29,684 bases of DNA from JBBKWJ01 sp037968895 (GTDB taxonomy: Bacteria; Actinomycetota; Acidimicrobiia; Acidimicrobiales; SZUA-35): contig JBBKWJ010000020.1 in assembly GCA_037968895.1 (NCBI GenBank), forward strand, positions 1-29,684, in the 5' to 3' direction. The notes under the pieces were generated by a model. It was not told the origin of the DNA and did no database searches. It was given only the letters and a program-made list of their open reading frames with translations. Numbering within the stretch: the first letter of the stretch is position 1; each line of letters begins with the position of its first letter. Below, piece by piece: positions 7,439 to 15,348 of the stretch. The position numbers were made by a program, and so were the translations under genes.

Positions 7439-9090
7439 GTCTTCTTCTGAGCTGGCTTCTTTCTTGCTGAGGTCTTCTTTGCTGCCTTCTTCGCCGATGC
7501 CTTCTTCGCCGCTTTCTTCGCGACAGGCTTTCTGGCTGACTTTGTTGTGACCGGTGTGTCGCCGCGGAAGGCTATTGGTTCGACCCCGTCGCCTCCGTGG
7601 CGCATTGCCGGAGGCGGCTGGGGAACCGCCCATTCGGCGCCGGTGGCTTCGAACAAGCGCGCCACCTCATCGATGTGTAGGTCGACCAAGTGCCACAGAT
7701 CGGGCACCAGATCGCGGTCGGAGATGAGCCCAAAGTCCATGCGGTCGCCGTAGCTATGCACGGTGATGTTGAGGCCGATACCGTCGGCGATTGTCGAGAC
7801 GGGAATGTAGGCATCGAGCTTTGCGCCCGCGAAGTAGAGCGGCTTTCGAGGTCCTGGCACGTTGGAGATGACGACGTTGATTGGCGAGTTGACCCGGTCT
7901 GCGAGCTTCAAACGAGACACGAGTCGTAACGCCGAGGCGGCAACGATGGGTGAGGTGTAGTCGGCGACTTGGCCAAGGGACTCGGCCGGCATCATTTCAA
8001 ATTGATGCTTGCCTCTATCCATTGCGGCTTTACAGAGCGCAACGCGCTCAATCGGATCGTCGCAGTTTGTTGGCAGATCGGCGACGAGGCCTGACACGCG
8101 GTTTGTCCATGGATCTTCTTCGTTGCCGGTTCGGATGGATACCGGCACCATCGCTCGGAGGGGGCTGTCTGGCAGTGCGTCATGCTCAATCAAGTACTGG
8201 CGCAACGCCCCGGTGCACACTGCCATCACGACATCGTTCAGCGTCCCACCGGTTGCGTCCTTGAGCCGCTTCAGATTCTCGAGGGACGTTGAGCGCATGG
8301 CAAAACGACGATGAGGCCCGACTGACTTGTTCCATGGCGTCGGCGGCGCCGAAGAGATTGGGAGGCTTGCTCGGGTGGCGGACACGGAGTCTGGCCGCTT
8401 GCCAAGGGCGCCAATCGTGTCGCGTGTTTTGGTGGCCATATCGCCCACGCTCTTGATGCCGGCTGCATCGGCGAACTCACGAATCATGCTGAGCGAGACG
8501 CGGGCACCTCTGGCCGGATTAGTCGCCATATTCACCATCGCCCGCTGCAGCATCTGAGCGTTGGTCGGAGGTTGCTCACCAACCCATTCCTTTGGTTCGA
8601 CATCCCACACTGAGTCACGGGCCTCGTCGGTGAACATCTTCAGCATGATGACCCCAGCGGCGCCGTCAATTGTCGCGTGATGGGTCTTCTGAAGCAGTGC
8701 CCAGCGGCCATCGGCAAGACCTTCGATGACGTACGCCTCCCATAGAGGCCGTGACCGATCCATCTTTCGCCCGACAATCCGGGCAACCTGCTCTGCGAGT
8801 TGATCTGCGGCGCCGGGAGGAGCGAGGCCAATGTGGCGCACGTGATAGTCGAGGTCGAAGTCGGCATCTTCTACCCAGTACGGGCGATCGAGTTCGAACG
8901 GCACCTCGACAACTTTGCGACGCAGTGGCTCAAGGTTGCCGACCATGATTCCTAACCGCTCTCTGACAACAGTGAACGGGTCAAAGTCAGGAGACGGGCG
9001 GTCGTAAATACTGAGACCGTTGACGTGCCCGTAAGAGTTTTCCGTTTCCATCTGTAGAAAGCCCAGATCGACGCCGGTGAGTTGCTTCAT
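7435..9090 (-). CDS. WS/DGAT family O-acyltransferase (wax ester/triacylglycerol synthase)
   Basis: 551 residues; AAGGG lies about nine bases before the ATG at 9090. It has all the WS/DGAT landmarks: the active-site motif 'HHATIDG' (137-143) with catalytic His138, 'PLW' (115-117), 'NDVV' (286-289) and 'ISNVPGP' (409-415). The enzyme joins a fatty acyl-CoA to a long-chain alcohol or diacylglycerol at the membrane or lipid-body surface to make storage wax esters or triacylglycerol. Residues about 517-551 form a tail of 14 lysines with Ala/Pro/Ser spacers, histone-H1-like and outside the catalytic fold. It may bind acidic lipid or nucleic acid. The next gene, an alpha/beta hydrolase, starts inside its stop codon. 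Confidence 0.93.
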   Translation of the reverse strand: MKQLTGVDLGFLQMETENSYGHVNGLSIYDRPSPDFDPFTVVRERLGIMVGNLEPLRRKVVEVPFELDRPYWVEDADFDLDYHVRHIGLAPPGAADQLAEQVARIVGRKMDRSRPLWEAYVIEGLADGRWALLQKTHHATIDGAAGVIMLKMFTDEARDSVWDVEPKEWVGEQPPTNAQMLQRAMVNMATNPARGARVSLSMIREFADAAGIKSVGDMATKTRDTIGALGKRPDSVSATRASLPISSAPPTPWNKSVGPHRRFAMRSTSLENLKRLKDATGGTLNDVVMAVCTGALRQYLIEHDALPDSPLRAMVPVSIRTGNEEDPWTNRVSGLVADLPTNCDDPIERVALCKAAMDRGKHQFEMMPAESLGQVADYTSPIVAASALRLVSRLKLADRVNSPINVVISNVPGPRKPLYFAGAKLDAYIPVSTIADGIGLNITVHSYGDRMDFGLISDRDLVPDLWHLVDLHIDEVARLFEATGAEWAVPQPPPAMRHGGDGVEPIAFRGDTPVTTKSARKPVAKKAAKKASAKKAAKKTSARKKPAQKKT

Positions 9091-9196
9091 AGGTGAGTTC
9101 CCTTGTTTGTCCGCACCCCAAGATCATGGCCTAGGAGGGCGGCCGACGACAAGGCACGGTCCCAACAAGACGCACAACAGCAGCACTTGGGCCCGG

Positions 9197-9580
9197 TTAC
9201 GGAGCGGTTCGCGGGGTTAGGCCGAGTAGGTCAACGGTGTCGCGTTCGAAATCGAATTGGATGATGACGACTGGCTCGTCGCCCTCAACCCAGGAATCGT
9301 GGCCGGGGTCCACGGCGATGATCGCGGGCGCAACATAGTTAAATCCTGTGCCGTCGGCGTATTCGCCGACGAAATGGCCGCGGGCGAGAAAACCAACATG
9401 GCCGTGTTGGCACCAATCAGTGCCGACAAGCGGCTTCACGTGGGTTGACCACCGCCCACCCGGTGCGTAGATCAGCCGCTGCACCCGGCCTTTTCCAACC
9501 CGGCCGGTGACGATTTGCATACCGGCGAAATCATTGGACTCGGCTCCGGCGACCGGCCCCAGCATCGGATCATCAGTCAT
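9197..9580 (-). CDS. Small cupin-fold protein
   Basis: 127 residues, single domain, no signal peptide. The pattern 'W..HVKPLVGTDWCQHGHVGFLARGHF' followed by 'G..Y..P.I.AVDPGHDSWVEGDEPVVIIQFDF' has cupin features: His-x-His in strand one, an acidic ligand, and a Pro-Gly-His-Asp turn in the second motif ahead of a short end. A metal-binding or sugar-binding cupin is the best guess; the substrate is unknown. No Shine-Dalgarno is seen before the ATG at 9580. A TAGCGT six bases upstream could be the -10 of a leaderless transcript, but this is weak. It is separated from the WS/DGAT gene by about 106 bases in which nothing was recognised, so it may be its own unit or lead that operon. Confidence 0.6.
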   Translation of the reverse strand: MTDDPMLGPVAGAESNDFAGMQIVTGRVGKGRVQRLIYAPGGRWSTHVKPLVGTDWCQHGHVGFLARGHFVGEYADGTGFNYVAPAIIAVDPGHDSWVEGDEPVVIIQFDFERDTVDLLGLTPRTAP

Positions 9581-9697
9581 GTGCGGACGCTACTACAGCG
9601 ATGAACGTCGCATCCTAGTAGGTCTAGAATTTCCGAAATTGGTTGCTCCCGACAGTCAGTCCGCCATCAATGCTGGAGTCAGTCGCCGAGATACGAT

Positions 9698-11743
9698 TTA
9701 TCGCCAAGGTCGGGTGCGATACGAGATGCGCTCTTCGAGGATCGTCCCGTCGTTTTGCACTCGAATTTCGCCATGATTATCTCGAACGGTGAAATGAGCG
9801 ACACCGGAGTCTGAATCGATCTCAGCCAAGCCGAACGACGTTGCTTCTGCGATGCCCTGAAGACCGAGCGCTTCGATTGCCGAAACTCGGGTTGGGAACG
9901 CGCCGGCCGGGCCTGAGGCCGAACGGATCACTCCTGGTGCAGCCTGTGGCTCACCTTGGGGAATCTCCGCCCATGCAGCAGCGCCCCACTCGACTAGGCG
10001 GTCTTCGAACCACGCCCAGCGAGCAGTGTGTTTGTCGCCGCTCAACCAACGAGTCCAACCATCGCGGGCCCGGCACGCGTCGACGATCTCGGCTCGCTCG
10101 CGCCCGTATTGGATCCAGCCGCTTTCAGATACGTGCCCGATCGTCGTCTGCGAGGCGACGATAAGGAGATCGGCCTTCGATCGAGCAACACGATCGAGGA
10201 ACCATGCCTTCTGCTCAGGACCAAGGCATGTCTTCGATGGACCGTCGTAGGCGTCGATCGGAGACCGGTGAAGCACCTCTTCGAGCCAGATGAGCTCGAC
10301 CTCGCCTTCGACGAGTTCGGTAAACCCGTAGCGACCGTGGGGCTCAGTAGCCGCGTCGTTCTGGTTGTATGAGTCGAACGCTTGGCTTGCGAACGGCTGC
10401 ACGGTTTCGGCGTTGATGTTGTTGCCGCCGAGGTCGTGGTCAGACGCAACCACAAGCCACGGTCGCTTCAGGAGCGAGGCCACATTCGACTCGTGGCCAA
10501 GGTCTGACCAAAGCGCGTGATAGGCGGCTTCGCTTTGTCGATATGCCCCAGTGTCTGGGTAGCCGTGGTCGCCGAGGTGAATGACGAAGTCGGCCTCGGC
10601 CCTCGCCGCAGCGCCAATAGCCATCGTGTCGTATGGCAGCAGGCTTGCGTTGTTGCACGAGCCGAATACGAAGCTAAAAGTGCTCCCGAGCTGACTCACA
10701 TCGAGCATTGCGGGTCGGTTGATAGTTGACCGTTCAGTGGCAGGACTGGCCCAGGGGAGCTTCTGCTTCGCGATTGCGAACTCGTCGAGCCAGACCTCGA
10801 ATGTGGTATCGAGGTTTGGGTTGACGCAGCCGAACGACACCTGGTTTTTGCCAGTGGACAGGCCGCTACTTTTGCCCGTTCCGATCAGCACTTCTCGATG
10901 TCCATCGAATTGCCATAACTCAACTGTTCCGTCGCCGAGCACGCCGATCTGGACCTGTGACCATTCATCGACGGGCAAGCCGACGCCGGCTCGCACCGTC
11001 GTGGAATGGAGGCCAGAACCTGTTTTCCAATAAAGCGCCTCGGTCTCGCCGCCTTCTGTACGAATCCGCCCGATATTGACTGAGACGCCGTCACGACCCC
11101 ACGAAACGGGGTGGACACACAGCCGAAGCCATGTTGCCGGCTGCGGGAGTTGGTCGTGATTCTTGTAGGCCCTCGAGTGGAGAGGGTCATCGCAGATGAG
11201 GGCCACGCCCTGGCCCGAGCCTCCGAAGGCATAGGCCGAGTCGACGATCATCTGGGCGCCGCTCGACTCGACGGTCAGATCGAGTGGTCCTTGATCTTCG
11301 AAGTCGAACGTGCGAGCTCGAATCTGGCCGACAGGCGCGACCTCAAAGCGGTCAGCTTGGGACCACCGAGATCCTGCACCGTTCGCGGCCCGAACCCGCC
11401 AGACATTGGTTCCGCCCTGAGGGGCGAGCGATCGATCGCCGAAGGCAAGGGTGAGGCCAGTGCTTGTCAACGCAGTCGCAACTAACACTCCGTTCAGCTC
11501 GACGTCGTAGCTTGCTGCGCTCGGGGTTGGCAGCCAGTCGAGGAGAACCTTGATGTCTGATGTCGCATCGAAACTGTCGCCCGGACTCGTGAGCTCGGGG
11601 ACAGGCGGTGGTCCGCCAGCGTCCATTCCTGGCTCCGTTCGAGATGCGGTCGGGCTCGAACCGCACGCGGCGAGAACCGTGGCCGAAAGACCAGTCACTG
11701 AGAGGCCGGTAAGGAACGAACGTCGGGACAATGGGCGAGTCAT
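9698..11743 (-). CDS. PhoD-like metallophosphatase, Tat-exported lipoprotein
   Basis: 681 residues from the ATG at 11743, whose ATGA overlaps the stop of the upstream gene; a longer open frame to 11782 is discarded. The N-terminus has a Tat signal ('SRRSFLTG') and a lipobox 'LAAC' with Cys27, predicting a lipid-anchored surface enzyme. Residues about 50-135 look like a fibronectin-III-like module and 140-330 like a jelly-roll (LamG/concanavalin-like) domain. Residues 355-600 are the PhoD-like metallophosphatase core: 'FVFGSCNN' (358-365), 'HLGDHGYPD' (389-397), 'VASDHDLGGN' (432-441) and 'GDKH' (569-572). Ordinary PhoD motifs read 'GD.IY' and 'DDHE', so metal ligands or specificity may differ. 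It is the last gene of a five-gene operon with lipid-linked glycosylation genes, so phosphate ester or teichoic-like glycan cleavage at the surface is plausible. Confidence 0.82.
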   Translation of the reverse strand: MTRPLSRRSFLTGLSVTGLSATVLAACGSSPTASRTEPGMDAGGPPPVPELTSPGDSFDATSDIKVLLDWLPTPSAASYDVELNGVLVATALTSTGLTLAFGDRSLAPQGGTNVWRVRAANGAGSRWSQADRFEVAPVGQIRARTFDFEDQGPLDLTVESSGAQMIVDSAYAFGGSGQGVALICDDPLHSRAYKNHDQLPQPATWLRLCVHPVSWGRDGVSVNIGRIRTEGGETEALYWKTGSGLHSTTVRAGVGLPVDEWSQVQIGVLGDGTVELWQFDGHREVLIGTGKSSGLSTGKNQVSFGCVNPNLDTTFEVWLDEFAIAKQKLPWASPATERSTINRPAMLDVSQLGSTFSFVFGSCNNASLLPYDTMAIGAAARAEADFVIHLGDHGYPDTGAYRQSEAAYHALWSDLGHESNVASLLKRPWLVVASDHDLGGNNINAETVQPFASQAFDSYNQNDAATEPHGRYGFTELVEGEVELIWLEEVLHRSPIDAYDGPSKTCLGPEQKAWFLDRVARSKADLLIVASQTTIGHVSESGWIQYGRERAEIVDACRARDGWTRWLSGDKHTARWAWFEDRLVEWGAAAWAEIPQGEPQAAPGVIRSASGPAGAFPTRVSAIEALGLQGIAEATSFGLAEIDSDSGVAHFTVRDNHGEIRVQNDGTILEERISYRTRPWR

Positions 11744-13056
11744 TCTGAGTCTCCAGTCAGAAGCGGGAGTGGCCTGCGCCAAAGGGCCAAGAGCGCAATG
11801 GTGCCGATTCCGAAGGCGACGAGGTAGAGCACGGCCGTGGTTTGGTTTTGGCGGAGGGTGCCAACCGGAGTCGGGTCAAGCAGCACGTTGGTGGCGAGTC
11901 GACGGTCGTCTCGTGGTTGGTCGGTGAAGGCGTCGTCAAACGTATTGGATGAGGCTTGGTTCGCCGTCAACGACTCGAGGTCAAATTGGTCGACGACGAA
12001 GTTGAGGATCGACGTATGGTCAAGCTCGGTACTTGAGACATACCCGGTGCGTGCATACGGCGAAATCAGAAGCAATGGCACTCGGAATCCGAATCCAGTT
12101 GGGGGTGCGACGTGATCTTGGAAACCGCCCCAGTCGTCCCACACCACGAACACCGCCGTCGTGTCCCAGTTTGGGCTCTTGATCGCAGCATTTAGCAGAC
12201 TTTGCAGACGAGTCAGGCCCTGGTCTCCTGCGCCCGCTGGGTGGTCGGTTGGCTGAGGAATGATGACGCTGACCGATGGCAACGATCCAGACGATGCGTC
12301 ACGATAGAACGACTCTTGGTCGACGAGCCCAGATCGAAGCTCGGGGTCGGTCCAGAATCGAGGCATGCCGAGCATTGGCGCCCAATACAGCGCCGACGGC
12401 GTCGTCGTGTCGAGGCGGTCGTACTCACCAGCGATGACGGCCTCGGGGTCGATCTCATCGAGTCGGCCAACGTAGAGCTTCCAATCTTCGCCTGCGTCAG
12501 TGAGACGATCAAAGACCGTTGGAGCTTCGAGTGTCCGGAGTGCAGGTAGCGAATCTTTACTATCGGCAGTGACCCCGTGGTCGTCGCCGGTGAACAAGTG
12601 GAGCGTGTTCGCCAAACTGCCGCCAAAGGCCGACGAGTAGTAGTTGTCGAAGAGGACATACTCGTCGGCGAGGTCCCACAGCACTGGCGCCGATTCTCGG
12701 CCCCGAGTGACGAGCGCGAGTTCGCCGTTGAAGCCGCGCTCGTCCTGGGCCGAAACGAAACCGTCCATCGCACCCGATTGATGGGCATCAAGGGCGGCGA
12801 GGCGACCATTCGACAGGTTGTTCTGTCCCGCTTCCGCCACAACGGACCCGTCGTAGAGAATCGATGTTGCCCCATCAGGAATACCGTTGACCCCTGGATA
12901 CGTGCCGAAGTACGAGTCGAAGGTGTGGTTTTGCTCGACGATAATAATCACATGTTCGATGACCGGTCCGGTTTGGAGCTCCTCCGCTTGAGCTGACGAT
13001 GGGGCGAGACCGATGAGCAGCACACCCATCGCCAAGACCTTCTTTGGAAGACTCAT
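11740..13056 (-). CDS. Secreted phospholipase C/acid phosphatase-like phosphoesterase, membrane-anchored
   Basis: 438 residues from the ATG at 13056, in an ATGA overlap with the preceding gene. It has a Sec signal peptide (1-24, cleavage after 'SAQA') and one C-terminal membrane helix (about 407-426) followed by 'WRR', so the enzyme should face outward. The body is a PF04185-type phosphoesterase: 'EQNHTFDSYFG' (41-51) with the nucleophile Thr45, 'DNYYSSAFGGSLAN', 'DHPAGAGD' (271-278), 'WDDWGGFQDHVAPP' (306-319) and 'DHTSIL' (346-351). Family members include phospholipases C and the Francisella acid phosphatase AcpA, and the sequence does not tell phospholipase from phosphatase. It lies between a GT39 gene and a PhoD-like gene in one coupled operon, which points to shared work on surface phospho-compounds. 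Confidence 0.85.
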   Translation of the reverse strand: MSLPKKVLAMGVLLIGLAPSSAQAEELQTGPVIEHVIIIVEQNHTFDSYFGTYPGVNGIPDGATSILYDGSVVAEAGQNNLSNGRLAALDAHQSGAMDGFVSAQDERGFNGELALVTRGRESAPVLWDLADEYVLFDNYYSSAFGGSLANTLHLFTGDDHGVTADSKDSLPALRTLEAPTVFDRLTDAGEDWKLYVGRLDEIDPEAVIAGEYDRLDTTTPSALYWAPMLGMPRFWTDPELRSGLVDQESFYRDASSGSLPSVSVIIPQPTDHPAGAGDQGLTRLQSLLNAAIKSPNWDTTAVFVVWDDWGGFQDHVAPPTGFGFRVPLLLISPYARTGYVSSTELDHTSILNFVVDQFDLESLTANQASSNTFDDAFTDQPRDDRRLATNVLLDPTPVGTLRQNQTTAVLYLVAFGIGTIALLALWRRPLPLLTGDSE

Positions 13057-14861
13057 GAAATTCCCTCTTGGCGGCTGCCGCCTGTCGTCGTTCCGGCTCC
13101 CGGCACGTCCCATACAACGATCCGAACATCAGCGCCGTCAGGAGCAGGACCGTTGACCGAGACGATCCGCTCTCCGTCGGCGTACACGCTGAACACGATC
13201 TCGCCGCCTAGTTTCCTGGCGAAATCTCGTAGCCGCGAGTTGTAGAACGCAGACCGATCAGCCGAGTACGCATCCCACACGATGTAGTGCACCGACATTT
13301 GCCGCATCGCGAGATTGGGATTGGCCAGGGGTACATAGGCCGGGTTCCGCTTAGCCGGGTCTGTACTCACGCTGAGCGCGACCGAATCGCGTCGACCGTA
13401 GAAGCGAAGAATGTTGCCGAGCGATGGGCCAATAGTGACGAAGCGAGAATTGTCAGGGGTGTTGTCATAAGCCCATTCGCTGAATTCTCGACTCCCTGCG
13501 AATGTCTGAACCTCAATGTCGAAGTCGCCAAACCCATCAAGTTCCGCGGCGGGACCCGCGAGCACGATGCCGCCAGACGAGATGATGAGAGAGACAACCA
13601 GGGCGCCAACTACCGTGCCGAGTGCCCGACTTGGTCGGGCTCGCCGCATTCTGAGAACCGAGGTAGTGGCGTCGACCAACCGCGTCGCGGCCAAGGCGGC
13701 CGCAATCGCCATCGCAGGCAGGATGAGGAAGAGATAGGGAAACAGCTTCGTCGGCCAGAACTGGAAGAACAGGCCAAACAGGCCAATCCACCACAACACC
13801 AACTGGTCTGCTGAGGAGCGTCGAGCTCCAAGTATTGCGACCCCAACCAAGAGCAGGCCGAGAAAGCTCCATCCACTGAACTGAAGGATGACTCTGGCGA
13901 AGTAGTCGGGGCTGTGGTTCGGATCGCGGGTGAACTGCCATAGGAAGAACTGCGACGCGTTTCCTGGCTGGCTGATAAGTCGCGTGAGCGGAAAGGGAAC
14001 GGCAATGGCGGCGAACACCAGCGAAGGGCCGACGAGCCGACGAATCTTGATCTTCGGCGGTCCGGTTATGAGCCAGGCCATCAGCATTGGTACGAGGAGG
14101 ACAGCGACCTCTTTGGAGATCGCAGCAAGCGCGAACCAGAAGAATGCCAGGTACAGGTGTCGACGGTCGTCAACCTTGACCGCCTTATACGCTGCAGTCA
14201 CGCCCAAGATCGCGAAGAACGCCATCGGAACGTCGACGAGAACCTGGCGAGAGATGATCACGTGGTACGGCAGCACCGCAAGCAGAGCAGCCGCTGCGAG
14301 CCCGATCGAGCGGTCGTACAAAAGGGTGGCGAGGCGGTACGTGGCAACGACGGAGCCGAGGCCAAAGATCACGGCGACAACGAGTCGGATGGCATGATCG
14401 CTTGGACCGGTGATGTGAAACACTGATCCGGACACGAATTGCAGCAGCAGCGGGTGCGCGCGAAAGATGCTGAAGTGCTCGTTGAGGTCACTCACGCCGA
14501 GCAGCGAGCCACCTTGTCCGGCATACACGGCTTCGTCGCTATTGAGTCCGACCGCGTTTAGGTTGACTACTCGAAGCACCAAGCCAACGGCAATAGTGAG
14601 GGCGAATAACACGCCGTGCATGCCAGGAAGACGGCGCCACCGAGAAGATTCGGACCGAAACTCGTCGTCGGGAACTTCTACGACCTCGGGAGGCGGGTCG
14701 GGAATAACCACGATGTCGATTGTGAGTGGCAGCGGCTCTGGTTCTGGCGCTGGTTCTCGTTGTGGTTCTGGCTCTTTTGCTGGCGCCTGGGTTGGCATTG
14801 GTCCAAGCAGGAGATCAGCAAGCGCCAATGCCATGTCGTCATCGAGCAGGTTGCTAGTCAT
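13053..14861 (-). CDS. GT39-family membrane glycosyltransferase
   Basis: 602 residues. A Pro/Glu-rich cytoplasmic N-terminus (22-66) is followed by a hydrophobic region with about ten predicted spans. The first extracytoplasmic loop carries 'LNSDEAVYAG' with Asp109-Glu110, the acidic pair of PMT/ArnT-like (GT-C) enzymes. These use polyprenyl-phosphate sugar as donor outside the membrane, with protein or lipid as acceptor. After about residue 440 there is a soluble extracytoplasmic domain. The ATG overlaps the GtrA stop by eight bases, and the gene is fourth from the end of the operon (GT2-HprK, GtrA, GT39, phosphoesterase, PhoD-like). With a donor synthase and GtrA beside it, it is the probable transferase of that pathway. 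The acceptor is not evident. Confidence 0.85.
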   Translation of the reverse strand: MTSNLLDDDMALALADLLLGPMPTQAPAKEPEPQREPAPEPEPLPLTIDIVVIPDPPPEVVEVPDDEFRSESSRWRRLPGMHGVLFALTIAVGLVLRVVNLNAVGLNSDEAVYAGQGGSLLGVSDLNEHFSIFRAHPLLLQFVSGSVFHITGPSDHAIRLVVAVIFGLGSVVATYRLATLLYDRSIGLAAAALLAVLPYHVIISRQVLVDVPMAFFAILGVTAAYKAVKVDDRRHLYLAFFWFALAAISKEVAVLLVPMLMAWLITGPPKIKIRRLVGPSLVFAAIAVPFPLTRLISQPGNASQFFLWQFTRDPNHSPDYFARVILQFSGWSFLGLLLVGVAILGARRSSADQLVLWWIGLFGLFFQFWPTKLFPYLFLILPAMAIAAALAATRLVDATTSVLRMRRARPSRALGTVVGALVVSLIISSGGIVLAGPAAELDGFGDFDIEVQTFAGSREFSEWAYDNTPDNSRFVTIGPSLGNILRFYGRRDSVALSVSTDPAKRNPAYVPLANPNLAMRQMSVHYIVWDAYSADRSAFYNSRLRDFARKLGGEIVFSVYADGERIVSVNGPAPDGADVRIVVWDVPGAGTTTGGSRQEGIS

Positions 14862-15348
14862 TGGCGGCCTCCGGCCAGATAAATGAGCCAGAGAAGCGAT
14901 AGCGAACCATCATGAGCGCGAGGAGTGATAGCGCGTTCGCAACGAGGTAGTTGAGTGAAGCGGTTTCGATGAGGAGTACGAGGATTGGTCCTCGGACCAC
15001 GAGCGTCGCCAGGCTCAGTGCGAGAAACACTGCGAATCGAACAACAGTCGCCCTGAATCCTGAACGGCTGGCGTTCACCCTGTCGTCGAACACCCATGCA
15101 TCGGTGAGGACGAAATTGGATGTGGTTGACACGGTCGTGGCAACGAGAGCACCGACGAGGTAGTGCAAGCCGAGCGACCCGCTGGCCAACGCCAGCACGA
15201 CTGTGTTCACCACAAAGCCGGACAAACCGACTATTGCAAAGCGGCTGAGCCTGTGTCGGCTCGCGGCGTACGCACGCTGATGAATCGTCGGGCGTGTGTA
15301 GCCCGTTCGCTCTGTCGGCCGCCCGCGATCTGGCAGCGAAGCGGTCAT
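14854..15348 (-). CDS. GtrA-family membrane protein
   Basis: 164 residues with four predicted membrane helices. A basic N-terminus leads into 'SRFAIVGLSGFVVNTVVLAL', then 'ATTVSTTSNFVLTDAWVF', and an end with 'NYLVANALSLLALMMVRYRFSGSFIW', the standard GtrA pattern. GtrA proteins are thought to help move polyprenyl-phosphate sugars across the membrane. The ATG shares an ATGA with the stop of the GT2-HprK gene, and the stop overlaps the GT39 start by eight bases. A DPM-like synthase, GtrA and GT39 in one transcript form a classic lipid-linked sugar supply and transfer set. Confidence 0.87.
   Translation of the reverse strand: MTASLPDRGRPTERTGYTRPTIHQRAYAASRHRLSRFAIVGLSGFVVNTVVLALASGSLGLHYLVGALVATTVSTTSNFVLTDAWVFDDRVNASRSGFRATVVRFAVFLALSLATLVVRGPILVLLIETASLNYLVANALSLLALMMVRYRFSGSFIWPEAAND

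Noticed and set aside
7439..7633. N-terminal extension of the first alpha/beta hydrolase
   Set aside because: It is the out-of-frame reading of the WS/DGAT Lys-tail region; the ATGA overlap at 7435-7438 gives a natural start.
12213..12875. 220-residue open frame on the minus strand
   Set aside because: Another frame of the PLC-like phosphoesterase gene, with Ser/Arg-rich nonsense composition.
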